From positions 502 through 6,528 of the forward strand of contig DENY01000063.1 in the NCBI GenBank assembly GCA_002359825.1: 6,027 nucleotides of DNA, read 5' to 3'. The notes beneath the pieces are model-generated. The model worked only from the letters and a program-made list of their open reading frames with translations. It was not told the DNA's origin and did no database searches. A program made the translations under genes and the position numbers. How positions within the stretch are numbered: the first letter of the stretch is position 1; each line of letters begins with the position of its first letter. Of the stretch, positions 1 to 6,027 are shown in pieces. The stretch comes from Bacteroidales bacterium UBA2632. Its GTDB lineage: Bacteria; Bacteroidota; Bacteroidia; Bacteroidales; Dysgonomonadaceae.

Positions 1-50
1 CTTGGATCATACTTCTAAAAGATTGATTATAATGTTCAATGATATTCACT

Positions 51-395
51 TTAAGCAGGTGTTACTACCTGTAGCCCAACCAAAGAAATTATAAGTGTGC
101 TTAGGAAAACCATGCGCCATACTGTAACAGGCTCAGAGAAAATAAATATACCAAACACTACACTACACACAGCACCAATACCAGCCCATACTGCATAGGC
201 CGTTCCTACAGGTATTGGTCTTGCGCCACCCATTGATCTGTAGAGTAAAAACATACTGATGCTAACGCATATTGCAAAGGATGCAAGCCACATCCATTTT
301 TCTTTTCCAATAGAGTCTTGAGCTTTGCCTAAACTTACTGCAAAGCCAGCTTCGAACACACCGCCAATAATTAATAGAATCCAATTGATACTCAT
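51..395 (-). CDS. Small multidrug resistance (SMR) family transporter, Gdx/SugE-like
   Basis: A 114-residue inner-membrane protein with four predicted membrane helices (about 4-24, 34-53, 65-84 and 91-111), as expected for a proton-coupled SMR exporter, which works as an antiparallel dimer. The membrane-embedded glutamate of the family is E15 in helix 1. The hallmark helix-3 segment PVGTAYAVWAGIGAV is at 62-76, with Y67 and W70, and a loop glutamate is at E88 (FSEPV). The PVGTAYAVW segment and the SEPVTVWRM region resemble guanidinium exporters (Gdx/SugE) most. However, the helix-1 position that is tryptophan in characterised Gdx proteins appears to be phenylalanine (F18), and the loops before helices 2 and 3 are a few residues longer than usual (family about 105 residues). 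The substrate, guanidinium or quaternary ammonium, is therefore open. It starts 34 bp after the ABC permease gene on the same strand, with no promoter or guanidine riboswitch visible between them, so co-transcription is likely. The family call is firm; the substrate is inference. Confidence 0.9.
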   Translation of the reverse strand: MSINWILLIIGGVFEAGFAVSLGKAQDSIGKEKWMWLASFAICVSISMFLLYRSMGGARPIPVGTAYAVWAGIGAVCSVVFGIFIFSEPVTVWRMVFLSTLIISLVGLQVVTPA

Positions 396-429
396 ATTCT
401 TGTTATTCTTTTTAATATGGTTATACTAC

Positions 430-1677
430 TTATTCAAACTTGATAGATTTTGCAGGTGATATTTTGGCTATCAAATAAGATGGGCCAATCATCATTAACA
501 GTGAAACTACCAAAGTACCTATATTTATGATTAATATATTCCACAGGTTTATATCCACCGGAACATAAGCGGTGTAATATACCTCAGGATTGAGTTTGAT
601 AATGTGTAAATACTTTTGCGCAAAGCAGATTAATAACGCGATTATGTTTCCCCAAAACAATCCTTTCAGGATAAGAAATGAAGATAAATAGAGAAATATC
701 TTTCGTATATTAAAATCACGCGTGCCAACTGCTTTTAATATGCCTATCATATTGGTGCGTTCCAATATAATAATGAGAAGTCCCGAAATCATGGTGAATC
801 CCGACACAATGAGCATGAGTATGATTATAATCCATACATTCATATCGAGCAGGCTCAACCAATCGAATATAATAGGGTTGATGTCTTTTATCGAACGTGC
901 ATAGAGTGTGTTGCCCAATTTATCGTGGTAGGACGCCATGTCAAAAAATACATCTTGAGCGGTGATATCTAGTTGATTGTAGTCTTTTACCAATACTTCC
1001 AAACCACTTGCAAAGTCATCGTCCCACTGGTTCAACTTTGTCAGTAAACTCATATCGGTGAGGATATATAGCTTGTCGTAATCTTCAAAGTTGGTTTGAT
1101 AGATACCCGTAATCTCAAATCGACGTGCTCTCACGGGTTCTTGCACAAAGAAGGTTGTAAACTTATCTCCCAGTTTCAGATGAAGTTTGTCTGCAATATT
1201 TTTCGATATAATGGCTTGATTTACTCCTGAAGTATCATTTGGATTGATGATATCTCCTTCAATCATATTCTTTTTAAAGAAATCCCAATCATATTCCTCG
1301 TTCACACCTTTGAGTACTACACCTTGGAAGTTTTCGTCTGTCTTTATTATCCCTGGTTTAATGATGTAAGGTTGGACGTGTCTTATTTGAGGATTAGCTT
1401 TTATTTTTGCTATTAGTGAATCAGAAATAGCAATCGGGTTGAGCTCATAAGAGCTATTGTCTTCAAACGAAGTTATTTGAATATGCGACCCAAATCCAAT
1501 GACCTTGCCCCGAATCTCTTTTTTGAATCCAATCACAATACTAACTGATAATATCATAACCACCAAGCCCAGAGCAATACCTGTTATGGCAATGGATACA
1601 GCAGGGGAAGATACGCGCTTCTCTTTCTTCTTATTGCCTTTGTATAATCGTTTTGCTATAAAAAGTTCGGTGTTCAT
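430..1677 (-). CDS. LolC/LolE-type ABC transporter permease (MacB/FtsX family)
   Basis: A 415-residue inner-membrane permease with the LolC/LolE layout. A short basic cytoplasmic N-terminus (AKRLYKGNKKKEKR, 8-21) precedes helix 1 (about 25-50). A large periplasmic MacB-type domain (about 52-275) follows, then three C-terminal helices (about 281-305, 326-352 and 378-404) forming the FtsX domain. The cytoplasmic coupling segment after helix 2 reads ERTNMIGILKAVGTR (306-320), typical of LolC/E and MacB permeases, where it contacts the ATPase. Length matches the family (about 400-415). Characterised relatives extract lipoproteins from the inner membrane or act as mechanotransmitting exporters together with a LolD-like ATPase; no ATPase gene is in this window, so the partner must be elsewhere. 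In Bacteroidetes a single LolC/E-like gene is common, so I do not assign C or E. The start at 1677 is supported by a TATCTTTG box about 26 bp upstream. The next gene downstream is the SMR transporter, 34 bp away. The lipoprotein role is inferred from family. Confidence 0.88.
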   Translation of the reverse strand: MNTELFIAKRLYKGNKKKEKRVSSPAVSIAITGIALGLVVMILSVSIVIGFKKEIRGKVIGFGSHIQITSFEDNSSYELNPIAISDSLIAKIKANPQIRHVQPYIIKPGIIKTDENFQGVVLKGVNEEYDWDFFKKNMIEGDIINPNDTSGVNQAIISKNIADKLHLKLGDKFTTFFVQEPVRARRFEITGIYQTNFEDYDKLYILTDMSLLTKLNQWDDDFASGLEVLVKDYNQLDITAQDVFFDMASYHDKLGNTLYARSIKDINPIIFDWLSLLDMNVWIIIILMLIVSGFTMISGLLIIILERTNMIGILKAVGTRDFNIRKIFLYLSSFLILKGLFWGNIIALLICFAQKYLHIIKLNPEVYYTAYVPVDINLWNILIINIGTLVVSLLMMIGPSYLIAKISPAKSIKFE

Positions 1678-1702
1678 TTGTCGATTTTTGAATTCAATAG
1701 AG

Positions 1703-1710
1703 CAAAGATA
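1703..1710 (-). promoter_or_regulatory. Bacteroidetes -7 promoter box before the ABC permease gene
   Basis: The minus strand reads TATCTTTG, an exact match to the Bacteroidetes sigma-ABfr -7 consensus TAnnTTTG. It ends 25 bp before the permease ATG, which predicts a short leader of roughly 20 nt. I found no convincing TTTG at the -33 position. It indicates that the permease-SMR pair can be transcribed independently of pflBA. Confidence 0.6.
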
Positions 1711-1796
1711 CAGAAATAATTATTGTGTGTCGTTTTATTTTAACAGAAAGCTAACAATGATAAATCTATAAACTGCTTTTGTCAGAGATTTGAAAC

Positions 1797-2525
1797 TCAA
1801 TTTACAATCACTTCTTTAATATACATGTCAAGTATATCCTTTGCTTTCTGTAGTTGTTCAGGTGTGTTTTCAGGTGTGTTTTCCAATTCGTATTTCCAAC
1901 CTAACGACTCATACTTGTGTACTCCCAATTTGTGGTAGGGTTGTATTTCTAGCTTTTCAATATTCTTCATAGGTTGCAGAAATTTGCCAAGAGCATGAAG
2001 ATGTTCTTCGCTATCGGTGTATCCCGGCACTAACACATACCGCGCCCACACAGGTTTGTCAATCTCTTGCAGATAAGCTGCCATGCGAAGTGTGGCTTTG
2101 TTAGATGCTCCTGCAATGTTGATGTGAGCCTGTTCATCTATCTCTTTTATATCGAGCAATACCAAATCGGTGTATTCTAACAACTCTTTCACATCTTGTG
2201 TAATGTAGCTACCATTTGTGTCGATGCAAGTGTTGAACCCTTCTTCTTTCAACATTTTAAAAAAAGGAATGATCTCTTTTGCTTGCATCAGCGGTTCTCC
2301 TCCCGACATAGTGATGCCACCCCGTTTACCAAAAAACGGACGTTGGCTGCGTGCTAGTTTCATCAACTCTTCGTAATCGTAAAGACGCGCTTCGCCTGTT
2401 TTGTCAATTGTGTCAGGATTGGCACAATATTTACATTTAAAATTGCATCCTTGTGTGAATAGTACAAGACGAACACCTGGGCCGTCATAAGTACCTAAAG
2501 ATTCTACTGAATGAAGTCTGATCAT
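1797..2525 (-). CDS. pflA: Pyruvate formate-lyase-activating enzyme (radical SAM)
   Basis: A 242-residue cytosolic radical-SAM enzyme that uses S-adenosylmethionine and a [4Fe-4S] cluster to abstract hydrogen from the conserved glycine of PflB, switching it on in the absence of oxygen. The cluster motif CxxxCxxC is C27-C31-C34 (GCNFKCKYC). The SAM-binding GGEP motif is SGGEP at 74-78. The N-terminal HSVESLGTYDGPGVR, the DIK at 125-127, RYVLVPG at 162-168 and PYHKLG at 196-201 are all typical of PflA rather than other glycyl-radical activases. There is no extra ferredoxin-like cluster insert between the radical-SAM cysteines and GGEP, which again argues for PflA. Length is close to the E. coli enzyme (246). 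It lies 153 bp downstream of pflB on the same strand, its expected partner, with a terminator-like hairpin between them. Near the C-terminus, ENTPENTP (215-222) comes from a 12-bp tandem duplication in the DNA. Assignment is firm. Confidence 0.96.
   Translation of the reverse strand: MIRLHSVESLGTYDGPGVRLVLFTQGCNFKCKYCANPDTIDKTGEARLYDYEELMKLARSQRPFFGKRGGITMSGGEPLMQAKEIIPFFKMLKEEGFNTCIDTNGSYITQDVKELLEYTDLVLLDIKEIDEQAHINIAGASNKATLRMAAYLQEIDKPVWARYVLVPGYTDSEEHLHALGKFLQPMKNIEKLEIQPYHKLGVHKYESLGWKYELENTPENTPEQLQKAKDILDMYIKEVIVN
1857..1883. repeat. 12-bp in-frame tandem duplication inside pflA
   Basis: Two perfect adjacent copies of CAGGTGTGTTTT (1859-1870 and 1871-1882), with the period-12 match extending over 1857-1883. 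On the coding strand this duplicates four codons, giving ENTPENTP at residues 215-222 of PflA. The reading frame is kept. It looks like a recent slippage duplication in the variable linker before the last helix. Confidence 0.85.
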
Positions 2526-2564
2526 ATATTTAGGGTAATTTCTGGAATGAATTGAAAGGATACT

Positions 2565-2614
2565 TGGAAAGAAAAGAAGTAGCCCACGCTAAATGTGTAC
2601 AATGGGCTACTTCT
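2565..2614 (-). terminator. Rho-independent terminator/attenuator between pflB and pflA
   Basis: A perfect 12-bp inverted repeat: AGAAGTAGCCCA (2575-2586) and TGGGCTACTTCT (2603-2614), with a 16-base loop. Read on the minus strand, the stem is followed by the T-rich run TTTTCTTTCC (2565-2574), the usual intrinsic-terminator layout for transcripts leaving pflB. It sits 64 bp after the pflB stop and about 50 bp before the pflA start. I see no good -7 box between the hairpin and pflA. It therefore may act as a partial terminator that lets some read-through make pflA, keeping the catalytic activase scarcer than PflB. Alternatively it may be an mRNA-stabilising processing element. The structure is certain; the read-through role is inferred. 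Confidence 0.8.
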
Positions 2615-2678
2615 AATTATTAGTTTGTTTTCTCATATAATGGAAAACTTGTTTTTAGATTTTTTCTAATTAAAAAAA

Positions 2679-4898
2679 TTACATAGCTTCAAAGAAACTA
2701 CGAGATATCACTTCCATCTGTTGAGCACGTGTCAGTCTTACAAAATTCACTGCATATCCCGACACACGAATGGTCAGTTGAGGGTACTCTTCTGGACGTT
2801 CCATAGCATCAAGCAACATTTCACGGTCCAAGACATTCACATTGAGATGATGTGCATTTTTCGAAAAATATCCATCCATAATGCTCACTAAGTTTTCACG
2901 ACGTTGTTCGTCAGTAGGGCCCAATGTCTTTGGTACAATAGAGAATGTATTGGAAATACCATCCATTGAACTATTGTAGTCAAGCTTAGCCACAGAGCTC
3001 AATGATGCCAATGCGCCATTTGAATCGCGTCCGTGCATTGGGTTGGCTCCCGGTGCAAAAGGTACACCAAGGGCACGACCGTCAGGTGTTGCACCTGTTT
3101 TCTTGCCATATACCACGTTGGATGTAATGGTGAGGATGCTTAGCGTTGGCTCTGCATTTTTATAGGTAGGCAATTCCTTCAACAAAGAGTTGAAATAAAT
3201 AGGTATTTCACGTGCAAAATAATCTACCCGATCGTCATCGTTTCCATAATAAGGAAATTCTCCATCAATCTTGAAATCCTTTGTGATACCATTCTCATCA
3301 CGTACAGGAGTTACATTAGCATACTTAATTGCTGACAATGAATCGGCAACAATACTCAAACCTGCAGCACCATAAGCTAAATTGATGTGAGGGTTGGTAT
3401 CGATAAGTGCCATTTGAGATTTTTCGTAGTAGTACTTGTCGTGCATGTAATGAATAATATTCATCGAGTCGGCATACACACGAGAAACTTCACGCATGGC
3501 CAATTTGAAGTTTTCCATCACTTCATCAAAATCGAGTACATCCGATTTCAGTGCAGGGATTCCTTCAATCACTTGTTTTCCAGTTAGCTCACAACGACCT
3601 TCATTAATAGCAAGCAACAACGTCTTTGCTAAATTGCATCGAGCACCAAAGAATTGTATTTGTTTCCCAATTTCTTGATAAGACACACAACAGGCAATTC
3701 CGTAATCATCGCTGAGGCGACTTCCTTGCATTAAGTCGTCATTTTCATACTGAATGGAGGATGTGTCAATTGATACTTTTGCACAAAACTCTTTGAATCC
3801 TTCAGGAAGTTTTTGCGACCAAAGCACTGTGAGGTTAGGTTCGGGCGATGGGCCTAAATTATATAATGTTTGCAGAAAGCGGAACGAGGTTTTTGTTACT
3901 TTGTGACGGCCGTCGGCCAATTTTCCTCCAATAGCTTCGGTCACCCATGTTGGGTCGCCAGCAAAGATGTCATTATAGGCATCCATGCGTAAATGACGCA
4001 CCATGCGTAGCTTCATCACAAACTGGTCAATCAATTCTTGCGCATACTCTTCAGTTATTTTTCCTTCATTGATATCCTTTTCTATATAAATATCTAAAAA
4101 AGAAGATACATTACCCAAAGACATCGCTGCACCGTCTTGCTCTTTCACAGCTGCCAAGTATCCCATATATACCCACTGCACAGCTTCTTGCGCTGTCTCA
4201 GCTGGACGAGAAAGGTCAAGACCATATATCTGACCAAGTTCTTCAATAGCTTTTAGTGCTCTTATTTGCTCAGCTACTTCTTCGCGAAGGCGTATTTGAC
4301 TATCAGTCATTGGGCCTTTCAGTCCTTTTAGATCAGCCTTTTTTGCTTCAATCAAAGTGGTGGTGCCGTATAGTGCCAATCTGCGATAATCGCCAATTAT
4401 TCTGCCACGAGCATAGTTGTCGGGCAATCCAGTAAGAATTCCCAAAGAACGGTAAAGTCTTATTTCGGGAGTGTAAACATCAAACACACCGTCGTTGTGT
4501 GTTTTAGCATATTTGGTAAACACCTCCTTTACCATAGGAGATACTTCTACACCATTTTCTTGACAAGCTCTTTCTACTACCGAGAAACCTCCGTAAGGCT
4601 TCATGGCACGCTTCAGTAGCATATCGGTTTGTAAACCTACAATTAACTCATTGTCGCGGTCGATATATCCAGCAGCATGAGATGTAATAGTGGAAACGAG
4701 TTCATTGTCTATTGCGCGGACTCCGTTGTTTGCTCTTTCTTCTTTAATAGCAGCCAAGCAGATATTCCACATATCTTTTGTCCGTTGTGTTGCTCCTGTC
4801 AAAAAGGAGGCATCTCCGTCGTATGGAGTAATGTTTTTTGATACAAAACTACGAACATCAATTTTTTGATGTCCTTTATTTACATTAGAATTAACCAT
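2679..4898 (-). CDS. pflB: Pyruvate formate-lyase (formate C-acetyltransferase), glycyl-radical enzyme
   Basis: A cytosolic enzyme of 739 residues converting pyruvate and CoA to acetyl-CoA and formate during anaerobic fermentation. The adjacent catalytic cysteines are C403-C404 (GIACCVS), followed by [10 protein letters not shown] at 411-420. The C-terminal glycyl-radical motif RVSGYAV places the radical glycine at G714, 25 residues from the end, as in E. coli Pfl[17 protein letters not shown] (163-178) matches the pyruvate-site region of true PFLs, which separates this from glycerol/diol dehydratases and choline lyases. I chose the ATG at 4898. An upstream in-frame ATG at 5003 would add 35 residues, but these do not look like a PFL N-terminus. 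The good -7 box lies inside that extension, and homology with VRDF-x-TPY (here [15 protein letters not shown]) begins about 14 residues after the chosen start. No Shine-Dalgarno sequence is present; an A/T-rich leader precedes the ATG, as usual in Bacteroidetes. No focA formate channel gene is adjacent. Its activase gene follows downstream. Confidence 0.97.
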   Translation of the reverse strand: MVNSNVNKGHQKIDVRSFVSKNITPYDGDASFLTGATQRTKDMWNICLAAIKEERANNGVRAIDNELVSTITSHAAGYIDRDNELIVGLQTDMLLKRAMKPYGGFSVVERACQENGVEVSPMVKEVFTKYAKTHNDGVFDVYTPEIRLYRSLGILTGLPDNYARGRIIGDYRRLALYGTTTLIEAKKADLKGLKGPMTDSQIRLREEVAEQIRALKAIEELGQIYGLDLSRPAETAQEAVQWVYMGYLAAVKEQDGAAMSLGNVSSFLDIYIEKDINEGKITEEYAQELIDQFVMKLRMVRHLRMDAYNDIFAGDPTWVTEAIGGKLADGRHKVTKTSFRFLQTLYNLGPSPEPNLTVLWSQKLPEGFKEFCAKVSIDTSSIQYENDDLMQGSRLSDDYGIACCVSYQEIGKQIQFFGARCNLAKTLLLAINEGRCELTGKQVIEGIPALKSDVLDFDEVMENFKLAMREVSRVYADSMNIIHYMHDKYYYEKSQMALIDTNPHINLAYGAAGLSIVADSLSAIKYANVTPVRDENGITKDFKIDGEFPYYGNDDDRVDYFAREIPIYFNSLLKELPTYKNAEPTLSILTITSNVVYGKKTGATPDGRALGVPFAPGANPMHGRDSNGALASLSSVAKLDYNSSMDGISNTFSIVPKTLGPTDEQRRENLVSIMDGYFSKNAHHLNVNVLDREMLLDAMERPEEYPQLTIRVSGYAVNFVRLTRAQQMEVISRSFFEAM

Positions 4899-4956
4899 AA
4901 AAGTTGTATTATAGAGTTCTGAGTTGATATTGTAACCTGATAATCTTTTTCTGACA

Positions 4957-4964
4957 CAAAAATA
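4957..4964 (-). promoter_or_regulatory. Putative -7 promoter box for pflB
   Basis: The minus strand reads TATTTTTG, matching TAnnTTTG, 58 bp before the chosen pflB ATG. It predicts a leader of about 50 nt. No clear TTTG occurs at -33, so this rests on one box in an A/T-rich stretch. It supports the shorter PflB start because the longer frame would begin upstream of the transcript start. Confidence 0.45.
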
Positions 4965-5154
4965 ATGCTTTAAAGTGTGGATTAGCCATATTCTTTGGTT
5001 CATTATAATTTAAAAACATATATTGAGGCTGTGTTAAGGTTAATCTCACTTATTTCAGTTTGTTTAAGTCTATTTGTTAATCGTGTTTTATCAATTGATT
5101 GAGAAAAGATTGAATGTCTTTTATTCAAAAACTTCAAAGCAAACAAACTACTCT

Positions 5155-5345
5155 ATGTTTGAGGTGTCCTTTTTGAAGGATGCAGCCTCGACATTCAAGA
5201 TAACTTCACCAAAAGGGAGTGATTATTATAACTTGGAGTATAATGAAGAGAAAGACGATTTATCATCCAAATAAAATGTGGATTTGCAGAGCCGTCTTGT
5301 GTTGATCTTGATAAATCAAATAGAGTTACATTTAAGACCATTTGA
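5155..5345 (+). pseudogene. Possible decayed or frameshifted small coding sequence, unknown product
   Basis: From an ATG at 5155 the plus strand reads MFEVSFLKDAASTFKITSPK and continues through acidic/polar sequence (DYYNLEYNEEKDDLSSK) to a TAA at 5272-5274. Stepping back one base at the A/T run 5269-5276 lets reading continue as IKCGFAEPSCVDLDKSNR to a TGA at 5343-5345, about 63 residues in all. The composition is protein-like and the local DNA is less AT-rich than the sequence to the right, which is why I list it. I do not recognise a family and see no convincing promoter. The same interval is also open on the minus strand (5195-5404, 69 codons), so at least one of these frames is accidental. 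Treat it as a candidate remnant only. Confidence 0.22.
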
Positions 5346-5464
5346 GGTCTCTTTATAAGTTTGTAATCGCAATTGTTCAAATAAAAAAACACACGATAAA
5401 TCATTATTACCTGAATAGATAAAAGTTCAACTAATTTGCAATTTCCACAAAATCTGCGTTTAAT

Positions 5465-5665
5465 TCAATATATATTATTTAATAACAATGTTAAATACGA
5501 GGTGGTTTTCTCTTGTTTCTTCTTCTGGGTGCATTTGTGGGAAAGAGGGTTTTTGGACATTCTTTTGATTAAAAATCGTGCGACTCTTTGTAGGTAGACA
5601 GAATAATATATTTCGGGAAATTAGAATTTATCAATTTCATATTTAAGAGTATTTATTAGGCTCAT
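5465..5665 (-). pseudogene. Possible coding relic with in-frame stop, unknown product
   Basis: From an ATG at 5663-5665 the minus strand reads MSLINTLKYEIDKF, then a TAA at 5621-5623. It then continues open in the same frame for 51 codons (FPEIYYSVYLQRVARFLIKR and onward) to a TGA at 5465-5467. A second minus-strand frame over the same bases is also open for about 50 codons and ends ...PSFPQMHPEEETRENHLVF at a TAA at 5475-5477. Its acidic ending looks at least as protein-like. Either could be the tail of a broken gene. Both could also be chance, since open runs of this length are not rare in 1 kb of DNA. I recognise no family. Confidence 0.18.
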
Positions 5666-5843
5666 GATTTTTTATTCCATATAATCTAGACATACAAAAC
5701 ACAATATTACCGGTTGCATATTCCATAAAGTGTGACAAATATATCTATATCTTCAAATGTTGCTAATATATCCGATAGTCTATAGCCCTTTATGATAATG
5801 TATTTAGATGGTGTAGATAGATATTTCTAAATAGAAAAGCATG

Positions 5844-6027
5844 CTTGAATTTTGAATCAGAAATATATTTCCGCTCTTATTTCTTCGTTGCTTTTTGAAT
5901 TGGAAATATATTTCTGTTAGGAATTCACGGTTGCATTTTGGATTTGGAATGATTACTAACTACAAATTCACTGTTGCATTTTCATTTGGGAATCATTACT
6001 AACTAGAAAATCATCGTTGCATTTTCA
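5844..6027. repeat. Tandem array of diverged 43-bp units, cut by the window edge
   Basis: Units start at 5844, 5887, 5930, 5973 and 6016, with exactly 43 bp between each start; the last is cut after 12 bases. Units 2-5 begin GTTGC(A/T)TTTT and unit 1 begins CTTGAATTTT. By eye, units 3 and 4 share 34 of 43 bases, units 1 and 2 share 29, units 2 and 3 share 27, and the visible 12 bases of unit 5 equal unit 4. There are two subtypes: units 1-2 carry the perfect palindrome GAAATATATTTC (5860-5871 and 5903-5914), while units 3-4 carry GGAATnATTACTAACTA in the same place. The period is not a multiple of three and stops occur in several frames, so it is not a protein repeat. The array appears older on the left and cleaner to the right, and probably continues beyond the window. 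Function unknown. Confidence 0.85.

Larger units (their letters stand above)
5004..5843. other. Largely non-coding AT-rich region upstream of pflB
   Basis: This stretch contains no gene I can support with confidence. It includes the far upstream region of pflB (5004 to about 5100), with a 10-bp palindrome ATCAATTGAT at 5090-5099, and the two weak relic candidates described separately. Between about 5670 and 5843 it is very AT-rich, with isolated GTTGC words at 5713 and 5759 that may be eroded copies of the 43-bp repeat further right. No tRNA, riboswitch, insertion-sequence ends or strong hairpin was seen. Confidence 0.6.

Noticed and set aside
396..429. Guanidine riboswitch controlling the SMR gene
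   Set aside because: Only 34 bp separate it from the upstream gene, too little for a known guanidine riboswitch plus expression platform.
722..904. Plus-strand frames opposite the permease gene (also 1499-1771)
   Set aside because: They are antisense shadows of the LolC/E-like gene with no protein character of their own.
3387..3678. Plus-strand frames opposite pflB
   Set aside because: They are antisense shadows of a strongly conserved enzyme gene.
4899..5003. N-terminal extension of pflB from the ATG at 5003 (35 extra residues)
   Set aside because: The extension does not resemble PFL N-termini, and the likely -7 box (4957-4964) falls inside it. The start at 4898 gives a normal-length protein.
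5023..5048. Insertion-sequence end (TTGAGGCTGTGTTAAGG)
   Set aside because: It faintly resembles ends of some insertion sequences, but I found no matching inverted end, target duplication or transposase nearby.
5090..5099. FNR/CRP-like operator upstream of pflB
   Set aside because: The palindrome ATCAATTGAT has half-sites in the reverse order of the FNR consensus (TTGAT-N4-ATCAA) and lies far upstream of the predicted promoter.
5195..5404. 69-codon minus-strand frame
   Set aside because: No recognised motif, no -7 box at the right place, and it overlaps a competing plus-strand frame. Length is within chance for this region.
5844..6027. CRISPR array
   Set aside because: The 43-bp period is too short for the usual repeat plus spacer, similarity covers the whole unit with no unique spacers, and no cas genes are visible.

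Overview
The window looks like an AT-rich Bacteroidales (Bacteroidetes) chromosome segment. The supporting signs are the Bacteroidetes-type -7 promoter boxes (TAnnTTTG), start codons without Shine-Dalgarno sequences, and the character of the pyruvate formate-lyase and LolC/E-like proteins. The genus cannot be fixed from this sequence. All four confident genes are on the minus strand, so in transcription order they run from right to left.

Layout in transcription order: (1) pflB (2679-4898), the glycyl-radical enzyme pyruvate formate-lyase, has a -7 box about 60 bp before its start. (2) A 153-bp spacer follows, carrying a perfect 12-bp-stem terminator/attenuator hairpin. (3) pflA (1797-2525) encodes the radical-SAM activase that installs the glycyl radical on PflB. 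(4) After 119 bp with its own -7 box comes a LolC/LolE-type ABC transporter permease (430-1677). (5) After 34 bp comes a small multidrug resistance (SMR) transporter (51-395), probably co-transcribed with the permease. PflB and PflA form one functional unit: anaerobic cleavage of pyruvate plus CoA to acetyl-CoA and formate. The permease and SMR genes appear to be a separate envelope/efflux transcription unit.

The right-hand 1.1 kb (4899-6027) holds no confident gene. It begins with the pflB leader. Further right are two weak, possibly decayed reading frames, one on each strand. It ends in a tandem array of 43-bp units that starts near 5844, becomes more regular to the right, and runs off the window edge. 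This array is the most unexplained structure in the window. I see no defence system, CRISPR array, riboswitch, tRNA/rRNA or intact insertion sequence.
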